Positions 9,842 through 21,228 of a DNA stretch of 64,000 nt are shown piece by piece. Position numbers and translations under genes: made by a program. How positions within the stretch are numbered: the first letter of the stretch is position 1; the number at the start of each line of letters is the position of its first letter. The notes beneath the pieces are model-generated. The model was given only the letters and a program-made list of their open reading frames with translations. It was not told the DNA's origin and made no database searches. Source of the DNA: Dipteris shenzhenensis. Lineage: Eukaryota; Polypodiophyta; Polypodiopsida; Gleicheniales. The stretch lies in the NCBI GenBank assembly GCA_047967505.1, contig CM106539.1; one strand, 5' to 3'.

Positions 9842-9982
9842 TACATCAAAGAGCTGTCATATAGTTGTTATTTGCTAAGGGCATATCTACCACCTAGCTA
9901 CGTCAATGTCGTAAATGCAAAACGGTCACCTCAACCTAGCGGTTCATCTACATCCACATGTATTAAGCTCGATATCTCAACA
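9842..9982 (-). repeat. Copia family C LTR, second part (antisense)
   Basis: Continuation of the LTR broken at 1831, matching 42105-42243. It ends in GATATCTCAACA, the reverse complement of the TGTTGAGATATC start shared by the LTRs of families B, C, E and F. The sense-strand purine tract (about GAGGGGGAA) lies at 9983-9991. Confidence 0.8.
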
Positions 9983-10436
9983 TTCCCCCTCGAGCTCAAT
10001 GGCATACTACAAACACCAAGTAAGCTTCTAAACTTATGAAGCTTCTCTGCACCCAATGCCTTTGTAAAAATATCAGCAACTTAGTCCTTTATGCTGACAT
10101 ATACCAAATCCAAATCACCTGCTAAAACCTTCTTTCTTACAAGTGGTAATCCAACTGAATGTTCTTTGTTCTAGCATGAAATACAGGATTACTAGCTAAT
10201 TGTATGCTATCATGTTGTGACAATGCCTTCTGCATAGGCTCATCCAAATCATACAATAGCTTTTGAAACCAAGCTACCTCACGCGTTGCCATAACAGCAC
10301 TACTATACTCTACCTCTGTAATAGAAAATGCAACTGTAAGCTACTTCTTGCTACTTCAACTCACAGCAACACTCCCAAGAAAGAATATATAACTGCTAGT
10401 AGATCGTCTATCTGAGACGCTATAGAAGATCTCAAG
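9983..10436 (-). pseudogene. Copia family C RNase H remnant
   Basis: The minus strand encodes the end of a Copia RNase H. Recognisable blocks in order are DRRSTS, TEVEYSSAVMATREVAWFQKLL and LASNPVFHARTKNIQLDYH. Several stops interrupt it, including TAG where relatives have Gln or Trp. At about 10437 the homology ends abruptly, so the rest of this element is missing. Confidence 0.75.
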
Positions 10437-11000
10437 GTCCTTTTTAATACATAAGCCAGGGGCAGAGGTTTCCTTCGAGTGTCAGGGGCTCGTTAGAGCT
10501 TGAGACCCCGGCTCGTACGAAATTCAATGCTTGTTTTTAAAAAAAAGAGCCAATTAATCAAATGTCCACAAGAATTATTGAAGTCAATTTTAATTAACAT
10601 CAAAGTACATCTGGTTTAGCGATCCAACGCTTTCCAACACGACTTCTGGTTGCTATCCAGCTTCTATGTTTTTGGGAAGCTTGTGAAGATATCCATGAAT
10701 ACCTTCTTTTACTCGTTTGAGTTCGACGAACTGCTTGGGCTAACTCCGTTTGCAAAGCTTTATTCCTTCCATAGGAAGACCCGACTATACCATGATAGAA
10801 CCACTCGAACATCTCATAAAGAGCATTGCTTCCATTAATCCCCCCTCCATGTCCTTGGCCTTCATGGGCTACATTTTATGACATTTTGTGAATGAATCTA
10901 TAGATGAGGTGATGTAGGCATACCTAGTCACTGTAATTATGTGGTAGTTTAGAATGTGTTGCTTTAGGTTGATTTGTGACCAGACAAGTGCTAGAGATAT

Positions 11001-11192
11001 GGTCATAACCGTAGACATTTCTTGATGAGAGGTCTAGGCATAGTTAGAATTACTAGGATTCTAGAGTGGTTAAGTGTAATGATCTTTTCCGGCTATGGTC
11101 ATAACCATAGACATTTCTTGACGAGAGGTCTAGGCATAGTTAGAATCACTAGGATTCTAGATTGGTTAAGTGTAATGATCTTTTCGGGCTAT
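11001..11192. repeat. Tandem duplication, two 96-bp units
   Basis: 11001-11096 and 11097-11192 are nearly identical, each starting GGTCATAACC and ending GGGCTAT or CGGCTAT, with a handful of substitutions. No coding function is evident. Confidence 0.85.
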
Positions 11193-12013
11193 GTTTGAGT
11201 GGCAAAATACCATGATCAGTATCCTATGCAACAAGGTAGAGGTTTGACGTTTGAGTGTGGGGGTATTCCTGAATGCTATGAGAAATGCATGCAAGAATCA
11301 CCTAGAAGTGAGAGGAGCAGGACTATAGGAGTAGAGGCGAAGGTCCTACCCTAGAAGAATCAAGGCATCAATCCAAAGGGATTTCTCCCTAGAGATCTAC
11401 CATGTACCCTAAAGGCAATAGTTATCTTCTTGGTGTCTCTTTCTATTTGCAATTCGCAGCTCTACTTCTTTTGGAAACATCCTTGTGTAACTACAATGCA
11501 TGATAGCCTAGAATATGCTATCCTAGGTAACCTATGGTAGCAAATGCCTAAGCTTCATGACATACACCCTCGATAGCTCTCTAATATTAGCCTAAGCCTA
11601 GCTAGAACTAGCTAGACTCTTAGTAGCTAAGTCTAGAAAATCTTCTCATTAGCAATCATCATAATGGTGTTTATCCATACTAGGCTTACAGTGGTAGAGG
11701 TCTAGACACTTCCCCATCACCAAGCCAACACACACACAACCAAGCATGTCATAAAGCTCACGATCAAAATCAACAAGTCATGCAGCCGCATGCAAACAAT
11801 CACACAACTGAAGTGAAACACGAAAAAGCAAAAGAGCGCTAAAAGGTAGGATGGCACCTGGCAACTCTGCATGTCAATGTCCATAGTGGGTCTGCTTCTG
11901 CCATACTACATCAATGCTCACAAATGTCCATACCTATAGGACCCACAAAAACCTCTCTCCAAGTGCATCATCCTCAATCGAAACACAATAATTTTTTTAG
12001 CTCATTCTAAGGT

Positions 12014-12048
<35 letters not shown>

Positions 12049-12067
12049 GTATGTATATATATATATA
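12014..12067. repeat. Compound (TA)n-(TATG)n-(TA)n microsatellite
   Basis: An uninterrupted TA run passes into about five GTAT/TATG tetramers and back into TA. Confidence 0.95.
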
Positions 12068-14309
12068 AACAAACATACTGTATTTACAACGTCATGCTCA
12101 TCTCGAATAGTTGTCCACCCTCCACATCAAAGCAACTTTACTTGCACTTTCCTCCTTGTCACCCGATAGAGTCTTGCCTGAGACTCTTACAATGACTCTC
12201 ATGCACTCATCAAGGCAAGACTGATAAGAACCCCACAAATTGGAATAATATTCCAATACATTGGCATACGATGGAAAGCAGCTTAAAACACATGATCAAT
12301 GGAGAATATATACAAGATCCATATTCTTTCCAATTGGGTCAGGGGTCTGTGACTCCTATGCTACATGATGAAGTCATACATCCATGAGGAATAGATAATG
12401 ATGAATGCATCAAACATCGACAAGGGCATAAATAGTCAACCCTTTCTTGTCCACCACATCCCAACTACTGGAAATGCCTTTGAGATGTTGGGGTGGTAGT
12501 CACCATACCGTGGAAAGCAACAGAAAGTGCATGATCAATATATGGATATTTATAAAATCCAAAATCTCTCCACTTGGGTCATCCTACTATAGGTGATGCC
12601 CTTCCACACCAAAGCAAAACATACAAAAAGAAACAAAAAGTTTCTCTTTAAATTCTTTTTCAAGTTTTTCTCTTTTTTTTTTTGAGACAACACACCAAGC
12701 AAACCTATACTATATACAGAAGTGTATGCTGTATGGCACTAAATAAAGTGCTAGACACTTGCGATGTCTATATGCCACCTTCCCCGGCACCAGTCCTTGC
12801 AGACCGAGACATTGGTCTATCTAAGCCATTCTTGATTATTCCATCTAATATGGGCGAAATGAAATGCCCTGACTGACAATGATTCCTCAGCTTCACTATG
12901 ACCATCTAGAGGGGAAGAGGGTAGCTTATCTAATAGTGCATCAACAAAAATAAGAAAAGTCAAAATGAAATCAAACATTTTATTATTTGTTGTGGTTTGT
13001 ATGTTCTACTTAATTTAGAGACCTAGTGGAAATTAGATGACTCCAAGAGAGGGATGACCCAATCGGGAGGATCTATGGTCATTCACAATTAATTAATCAA
13101 AAGCTTTACTTTTCTTTCTGAGGTATGGTGACCTTTCTCATGACACAGAAGTAATCTTCCTTCAATTGTGTATTATAGTTGTGGTAGGTATTTAGGTAAT
13201 AAAAGGGGCTAATAAATTAAGAAAGTGCCCATAGATGTCGATAATGGGTAGGTTGCATGGGGCACTTCTTCGCAGAGTGATGCTAACCATTTGAAAATAA
13301 TTGTAGAATTTTGAGCTACAAAGAATCCTAAACAGGTAGAGTTCGAAGTTGTTTCCCTTTTAAGGTTCACTTCTTGGATACCTTCCAATAGCTGATTTCT
13401 TTTCTTTTGCAAGCATAATATTATGGATTTTGAGTGGCAAGATACAAGCATTCCTATTCTAGATAGAGACACCCTAGACACTTGCCACATGGGTGTCTAT
13501 TCCATCCCTCCCTTGTAGAAACACTCCTGATACTTGTATGTAGAGAAAGTCGAGTGGTGTTGTGATGAAGATTTCCTTTGCCCATTCCTCCACCAATTTC
13601 ACCCTTCAACAAATTGCAAACCATGTGAGGCTTTAGTGCTCCAGAGTGTCTTAAATATGTGCTAGCAATGTCGCAGGTATTACCATCATTGCCGGACATC
13701 TCGCATGTAAGAAATAGTGGGTGACACCCCCTAGAGACATGATGAAAGTAATGTTTTCTATCCTACATGGGGGCCACAATAGACTAGGGTAGAGTGTGAG
13801 TGGGGATCCCACAATGCTCAGCAGAGGCGATTAACTGAATTGCAAGATAAAGTGAGTAGAGCATATGATCTAAGCAATCGTTGCTCATTTTGGCAAGCCA
13901 CCATGGAATGGATGGATACCCACACACTTTTTTTTGTTTTTGTCTCTTTTTTCATGCTTTGTACAATAGTCTACCCCTAATCATGATGTAGGGCTGCTTT
14001 GAGTCGAGTTTCTTGGTGGAAGGGTTCTAGCAAGTGCCAATTATCTATCCCTTTCCACTGACCCCCATCGTCCTGAAAGAAAACTAATAGCCTATGCATC
14101 TAGGGGTCTAAGCCCTTCTTGACTATGGAAAGACATGGGAGTTTCTTAGAGAACATGAGCTACATGGTCATGTTTTTGAAAGCCTCAGAGAACTTCTAGA
14201 ACCAGTAGCACTAGCAGTGTTGGACAAGCTAGCTTAGCACATTTTGCAAAAACTAGAAATAAGGGGGGATATTTGGCAAGCATGATCAACAAGATCCATA
14301 AAGAATCTT

Positions 14310-14590
14310 GTAATCGATGAGTCCCAAGCTACTAAAAGGGATGCTAGATTTCTTAATTAGTGAGTTGCACAACTTTTTTCACATTCATTCCAATGTGGGG
14401 AATGCACTTATCAACATGTATGGAAAATGTAAACATGTGTATGATGCAAGGAGTGACTTGCCAAGATGTGCTTTATGGTGTGCATTGATTCACAACGTAT
14501 CCTCATGATGGATAGAGCAAGAAGGCTATGCCATGCAATGCATGAAAGAATGGATACGAAATGCACACCAAATAGGCATCATGTTGTGGC
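14310..14590 (+). pseudogene. PPR protein fragment, decayed
   Basis: The plus strand has an open frame containing HIHSNVGNALINMYGKCKHV followed by YDAR, which matches the repeat core of plant PLS-class PPR proteins (VGNALIDMYAKCG..DAR). The next residues (CALWCALIHN) align to the following repeat turn (VVSWNALI), and after a TGA the same frame resumes with EGYAMQCMKEW, like the next motif. PPR proteins are organellar RNA-binding factors with several hundred residues; only about 90 codons remain here. It is isolated among transposons, so it is probably a dispersed pseudogene piece. The family call rests on the motif, and the surrounding decay is inference. Confidence 0.6.
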
Positions 14591-15559
14591 CTATGAGACT
14601 GAGCCACTACTATTGTGTATGCAGATGAAGATGATGATGATGTATGTTGCGTTTGAGAGCTATGTATGCTTTATCTAGAATACGTACGAGAGCTACCAAT
14701 GCTCTATCTTGAATGCGTATGACTGTTGCATATCTACATATGATGATGGTAACTGATGAAACTAGTATCCATTGAGCACCGCAATGAACTCTAATACTTC
14801 CCTCACATCTGGCTGGACCAGAACTAAATAGGGGAGTAGGAGACCAAGGAAAACAAGGAATTGGACATATGTATGTAGGCTAGAAACTGGAGGCAGGAAC
14901 CTGGAGCACAAATGACCAACTCAAGCTCTAAAGACATGAGAATGAGGGGGACAGGACCAAAATTATATAGGCTGAGGCTAGAGAAGAGGTGTTTGTTCCT
15001 GCATCAACTTTCCACTTGTCTGGAAGAGCCGGTTGAAACACAATATTATGATCCAAATCCCAAGTGTGTTCCCAATCATTTGGACAAAACCACATCCATT
15101 GTGCTTTTGATCCTCCAGGCCTTGGGTGTCTCCTTTCAGAGTAGAGACAAGGAGCCACCACACCTTGAGTACATTGTGACATATACCTATTACACTTTAT
15201 TTTCTTGTCGATCATACCAAAACATTTGACTTTTGAGTTAAAGGTGTTCTACATATTGCCCACATGGATCTATTGATTGATTGCTCTTCTATGCTAAAGA
15301 CCTCACATGTTTTTGGTAAAATTGTTTGATGTTGACATCCAAAAATCTCCTATGAGTCCATTTGTGCTCCTCCATTAGCTATTGTTTGCTTGTCAAATTG
15401 TCCTTCAAATCTTATCTTGCGAGGTCTTCCTCTGTGCACACATTGTGCTATTGCCATGACACTGCTTGGCTTGTGTGAGTTCTCTTCATAGACAGAGGCC
15501 TTGTTTTTCTTTCTTTGAATAGTCTCCTTGTCACCATGTAGAAATCTATTGTCTTCATT
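14591..15559. other. Gene-free region
   Basis: Overlapping frames on both strands at 14912-15229 carry no recognisable domain and I do not call either. The right part may already be decayed Gypsy G sequence. Confidence 0.4.
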
Positions 15560-15944
15560 AGCTAGAATGAGGTCGAACCTCGATATGCTCCTCTCCCCGA
15601 AGAGAAAGATAGCCAAAACTGGATCCACCTGCAAGCCACCATTGACGTCCCCACAAAGCCAGGATGGGAGGAAGCTCCTAATACCTTCAATCTATTCATG
15701 ATCAGACCGCAAATTGACCCTACCCTAGACAAAAAGGCCTCATCTTTGTGTTCTCACAATGGTGAAATTCATGTGAAATTTAGACCTTGACTGGTTGCAC
15801 CAAGTGCAAGTTGCCTCTGAGCATGAAGAGTTCCACCCATGGGGAACTTCTTTGGACCATATGGTCATTTCTTACCACATAGCACCTAAAGAGGCACAAA
15901 CCCCTCTTGACAGTCATCAGTAGACACACACTATAGGCACCATC
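15560..15944 (+). pseudogene. Gypsy G, left fragment upstream of Copia F
   Basis: This stretch is homologous, in reverse complement, to about 41440-41830. In that uninterrupted copy the sequence runs straight on into what is found at 21229 in this copy. It therefore belongs to the same Gypsy element as 21229-24211 and was separated by insertion of Copia F. It corresponds to the region between protease and reverse transcriptase. Frames are broken by many stops, and no catalytic domain lies within it. Confidence 0.6.
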
Positions 15945-16221
15945 CATAAATGGGGGAGGAGGATCTAGGTGAGAAGAGAGAGAGAATAGAGTACGCAAGT
16001 AGTGGAGGCAACAACAATCAACTAAATCTCATTCACTTACCAACATGATAAAACCCCACATCTACTATAACTGGCATAAGGGAGTCATAGGCTAGGTCTA
16101 AGCCATAAGTCCTACCACACCATACATGGATAAAAGAAATCTAGACTAGTGTGGTGTATCAACCACCTGTCACCCGCCATCCAGCTAAATACAATGAGAC
16201 TTTGAGCTTGATATTTCAACA
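15945..16221 (-). repeat. Copia F 3' LTR (antisense)
   Basis: About 277 bp, paired with 20954-21228 and related to 49916-50188. The plus-strand right end is GATATTTCAACA. The left terminal dinucleotide is mutated (CATAAATGG where the related copy at 49916 has TGTAAATGG). The sense purine tract lies at 16222-16233. Confidence 0.85.
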
Positions 16222-19200
16222 CTCCCCTTCAAGCTCACATCAATAGACAAAACACCAAGAGAGTTCCTAAATTGTTGGAACTTCTCTGTATGCAAGGACT
16301 TGGTGATGTCAGCCACCTGCATAGTAGTGCTAACATGTTGAAGGTCAATCTCACCTACAATGACCTTCTCCCATATGAAATGATGATGAACATCAATATG
16401 TTTGGTCCTGGCATGAAACACAGGGTTGCTGGCTAGCTTGATACTGCTCATGTTGTCACAATAGAGAACAATGACATAATCCACTACAAGACCAAGAGAA
16501 TCCAAGAGCTTGCATAACCAATCAATCTCGCATGCCGCGAGTGCAACTCCTCTATACTTTGCCTCTGTGCTAGAAAGAGCAACAGTGGGTTGCTTCTTTG
16601 AGCTCCAACTCACTTCACCACTACCAAGTGTGAATGCATAGCCATTGGTGGATCTCCTATCATAAGAACTCCCTGCCCAATCAGCATCTGTATAGCCAGC
16701 CAGATGCAAGTCACTGTCATAGCCATAAAACAAGCCAAACTGTAGAGTACTTTTCACATACCGCATAATCCTCCTGACTGCATCTAGATGGGGCTTCCAT
16801 GGAGCTTGCATGAACTGACTAACCAAACCAATTGCATAACTCACATATGGCCTCATAATGGTCATGTAAATCAAGCTTCCAACAATGCTCCTATACATAG
16901 TAACATCATCAAGTATCTCTCCCCCATCTTGTGTCAACTTCCCATTCACCTCCAAAGGCATGGTGATGGGTTTGCAACCTATCATACCAAATCTAGACAA
17001 CATGTCCAATGCATATTGCCTTTGCACAAGCCATATTCCATTTGTGGATCTAATGACCTCAATACCAAGAAAATGGTGCAACTCTCCCAAGTCTTTCATC
17101 TCAAACCTGCTTCCAAGTTGCTGCTTGATCTCACGGATCTCATCAACACTATCACTTGTCAATATGAGATCATCCACATAAAGTACCAAGACAATCATGC
17201 CATGGGCTGATTTCCTCACAAATAGAGAGGAATCGGCAGGTGAAATCTAAAATCCAATAGAAATAAGATAGCCACTTATCTTTTCAAACCACTGCCTAGG
17301 TGCCTACTTCAAGCCATACAATGCCTTCACCAATTTGCATAACTTCTGTGGATATTGTGGATGTACATAACCTTGTGGCTACTCCATGTACACTTCCTCA
17401 TGCAAATCACGATGTAAGAAGGCAGTTTTAACATCCATCTGATGTAAAGACCAGCCCTTACTTGTTGCTAAAGCAATGATACACCTCACTGTAGTCATCT
17501 TAGCAACAGGACTCAAAGTCTCCTCATAGTCAATGCCATACTCTTGTGCATATCCTTTTGCAACAAGTCTTGCCTTATACCTACTAATGCTTCCATCTAA
17601 GTTTCTTTTCACCTTATACACCCATTTGCAACCAATGGGCTTCTTCCCTGTAGGCAAATCAACAAGTTCCCATGTCTTGTTGTCATCCAAGGCATCCATC
17701 TCAGCATCCATAGCGGTCTCCCATTCCGCATTGCCAATGGCATCCTCAAACTTTGTAGGCTCTGGCACCTCAAGAACCTTGACCATATAAGCATAATGTA
17801 TGGCACACATACCAGCATAAGTCAACCTATCAATAGGATATCGCACCCTTGTAGATCTCCAAACACCAAGGGTAGTAATCTTGGGAATACCAAGTTCTTC
17901 ATCCAAACTCCTATCCAAGTCACTTGACTTTCCCCCTGCATGTGAAGTGCCACCTTATTCTACAATCTTATACTTGTCCTTCCTTGGGCTATATGCATGG
18001 GCTGATTTATTCTTATCTACTGAATTTCTTAGCCTACCACTCCATGGCGAAGTGGAAGAGCTAGAGCTAGCCTCATTAGGCCCTGAAATAGTGATAGTCT
18101 CAACGATCGGATTTGTGTCAACATTTTCTGCAGGTTTTCCATCATCAACCATTGCAGGAGGTGATGCATACCAACTTGCAAGCTCATCAAAAACCACATC
18201 ACAGCTATCCTTAGCTTGCATGTGATAGGGTTATAGCATCTGTATCCCTTATGCTCCAATGAATAGCCCAAAAAAATGCATTTTTCAGCCTTTGCATCCA
18301 ACTTGATCCGCAGCTCATTTGGCACATGCACATAACATATGCAACCAAAAACCTTTAAATGTGATAGATCTAGATTCTTGCCACTATATCTCTCCTCTGG
18401 TGTGACATTATGTACTACCGTAGTTAGTGTGTGATTGATAATATATATGGCAGTAAACACTGCCTCACCCTAAAACTCGTTTAGTATCTATCTCTCATTC
18501 ATGAGAGCTCTAGCAACTTCTGCAATATGCAGATTCTTTCGCTCTGCCACACCATTCTATTACGATGTATACTTGCAAGATTTATGCCTTACAATACCAT
18601 TCCGCTTTAGGAAATATGAAAATGCATATGAGGTATATTCTCCCCCATTATTAGATTAGAGACATTTTATCTGCAAACTTGTCTCCTTCTCAACCATGGC
18701 TTTGAATTCTTGGAAATAGCCAAACACCTCAGATTTTGTCTTCATGAAATACACCCAAACTTTGTGACTGTAATCATCAATGAAAGTCACAAAATAATAG
18801 CATCCACCTATGGTCATGGAGTCTGTAGTCCACACATCACTATGTATAATCTCTAGAGGCTTACTGCTCTCAATCTCATGACACATAAATCTATGCCTCA
18901 CTTGTTTACCAAACTGACAAGCTGCACACATTGTCATTGTAGCATTATCCACAAACATAGGTAGCCCTGTGACAACACCACTTGATTGCATAGATTTTAG
19001 CCTCTGCATATTTACATGTCCAATCCGCTTATGCCAAATATCAACGTCATTTATCATCCTTGAACCATCAGCATACATGGCAGTGTCTGTGCTAGGCATA
19101 GTCACATCCAAAGTGAATAATCTGTCTTTCTTCTCCCCCTTGGTTACAAGTTTGCATTTGTTTCAAAAATCTTCCACAAATACTCCATGAGAATTAAACC

Positions 19201-20432
19201 GTACTTGCAACCCTTAGTCAACCATTTAACCTATAGACACAAGGCTCTTGGTGATCATAGGCACATGCAACACATCTTCCAAATTTTTGACTTTTCCATC
19301 CTGCATGACAAGTGGTACTCTACACATGCTCAATAGGGTGTACTGAATCATCACTTGTCTCAACATATCCAAGTGTATGTATAGCATCCAACTCTTTAAA
19401 CCAATCTCCATGGCTAGTCATGTGATTTGATGCACCCAAGTCCACATACCATACATCACCATGCATATTATCATACATCACCATGCATAGAAGTAGATTG
19501 CATCTTATGTTGCATAGCAAACAACCTCTCTGAATGATCATCATGACTGCTTGATGCATAATTTCCATGCTGAAATTTTCCACTTTTGATATCTGTCTGC
19601 TTCTTATAGCAATCCTTTACATAACGACCATTTTTGCTGTAGTAAAAACAATCTCCTATATCATTAGAGGATGCAAATCCTCTTCCATGTCCTCATGCAG
19701 GCCTTGCATCATGATTTGCACTATGTCCAAAGGCATTTTGTGCATGTTTCCCTTGCCTCTGCCATATCCACCACGACCACATCCTCTACCCCTCTCAGAG
19801 TAGAATGCCTGCTCATCACACTAGCTAGATGAACCGCCATTGTCGAGGCAAATCTCCTCACTAATCAAGAGAGCAATCAAATCAATAAATGGTGGAAATG
19901 TCTCATGAACATTTATAGAGGTATGAAACGGCTTGTATTCTGGACCAAGACTGTTCAATATTACCAAAGTCGTATCATCATCATCAATTATAGCACCGAT
20001 TGGACCAAGCTTCTCAACAATATTCTTAATTTTCAAGGCATAATCCTTAATCCTAAGATTCCCTTTCTGAACATTGTGCAATTCTTGCTTCAACTATAGC
20101 TTACATGCATGCGTAGTAGTACCATACAAGGTAACCAACACATCCCAAGCATCTTTTGCACTGGTGCATTCTTGTATATGACCTATCATGGCATCTGAGA
20201 TGCATATACTGATCCAATGCAACACTTTCTTGGTCTTTTTGTGCCATTATTTGTATGTTTTTATCTGCACAACTGTGGCATTTTGATCTAGCAAAGCTAG
20301 CTCTGCATCAGCTCCAGTTACAATGTCCCATAGTCCCTTTCCCATCAGGAAGTTAGACATGCAAAATTTCCATGCTTGGAAATTGCTTTTGTCTAATTTC
20401 TCACCCACAATCTGAGTGATATTGTCTGACAT
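16185..20432 (-). pseudogene. gag-pol: Copia F gag-pol, decayed
   Basis: Reads from ATG 20432 (MSDNITQIVGEKLDKSNFQA) towards 16185. In order: gag; a ruined CCHC knuckle (CFYYSKNGRYVKDC); protease with DLG in place of DSG near 19450; integrase 18480-19110, where the second catalytic Asp is Asn (SNNGGEY); reverse transcriptase with YVDD near 17170; RNase H 16300-16700. At least a dozen in-frame stops occur. Most fall where relatives have Gln: 17247, 17304, 17379, 18488, 18557, 18560, 19214, 19226, 20094. One TAG at 18470 replaces a conserved Trp. A one-base deletion near 18215 shifts the frame. The last codons lie within the 3' LTR. It is certainly non-functional. Confidence 0.9.
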
Positions 20433-20953
20433 CTTGCCTCAAATGAGCTCCAAAATTGTGTACCTGCACCTGTACTAGCTACCACTATGTTCGTGGAAAA
20501 CAACAGATGTAGAATGATGTACACAAGAATCAACATTTCGGTATTCTACACAATGCAGCAGCTATAGAAAGTGTCGATGGTGAATGTATGAACACCCAGG
20601 CATAAGAATGCAAACTCAATATTATGTGCACCCTGTGTGCACCTCAAAAATGCACTCTGTGTTGAAGAACCCTGTCATCCAACACACTTTCTCAAAATAG
20701 CAAGTTTTTTGAACTGTCTGATTTCTGCTCATCGGGTCCAAAACACACCCGAAACGAGTCTGAAATGAAATTTTAGCCGCAGAAATGCTATCAGAACGAG
20801 ATGCTATCGGAACTCACCTCCATATATACTTCCTTCTCCCAGAAGGATGTCTGAATTTGAGCCAAATTGATTTTCAGCTCACTACAAAGGGGTTGCTCTC
20901 CCAAGTACTACTTCCTTGCTCTTCTCTTCCTCAGCCAAAAAGCTCTGATACTA

Positions 20954-21228
20954 TATAAATGGGGGAGGGGGATCTAGGTGAGAAGAGAGAGAATAGAGTA
21001 CGCAAGTAGTGGAGGCAACAACAATCAACTAAATTTCATTCAACTACCAACATGATAAAACCCTACATCTACTATAGCTCGCATAAGGGAGTCATAGGCT
21101 AAGTCTAAGCCATGAGTCCTACCACACCATACATGGATAAAAGAAATCTAGACTAGTGTGGTATATCAACCACGTGTCACCCACCATCCAGCTGGATACA
21201 ATGAGACTCTGAGCTTGATATTTCAACA
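20954..21228 (-). repeat. Copia F 5' LTR (antisense)
   Basis: About 275 bp, paired with 15945-16221. The sense end is TATAAATGG in place of TGTAAATGG. The adjoining primer site on the minus strand reads TAGTATCAGAGC, one base off the tRNA-Met complement. Confidence 0.85.

Larger units (their letters stand above)
10437..14309. other. Gene-free region with small repeats
   Basis: I see no supportable gene. 10440-10548 is a more GC-rich stretch ending in an A-run, of unknown type. 10600-10838 has short frames open on both strands with no family signature. A 96-bp tandem duplication and a TA/TATG microsatellite are listed separately. A roughly 80-bp imperfect repeat ('gatggaaagca...catgatcaat') occurs near 12268 and 12510. 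Confidence 0.5.
15945..21228 (-). mobile_element. Old full-length Copia element (family F), antisense
   Basis: The element is 5284 bp with LTRs at 15945-16221 and 20954-21228. The tRNA-Met primer site is decayed by one base (20942-20953). Flanking pentamers CCATC and CCAGC are a one-mismatch target duplication; the unoccupied homologue at 41440-41450 confirms the join. The coding region is in normal Copia order but riddled with stops. It lies inside Gypsy G. Confidence 0.9.

Noticed and set aside
10437-10560. Possible SINE with A-tail
   Set aside because: The A-run and GC-rich head are suggestive, but I see no convincing RNA polymerase III A and B boxes or target duplication.
10600-10838. 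Opposed short frames of 62-70 codons
   Set aside because: No recognisable motif, no start context and no homologous copy elsewhere in the window.
14912-15229. Overlapping open frames on both strands
   Set aside because: Neither has recognisable domains, and both strands being open in the same stretch suggests chance or decayed repeat sequence.
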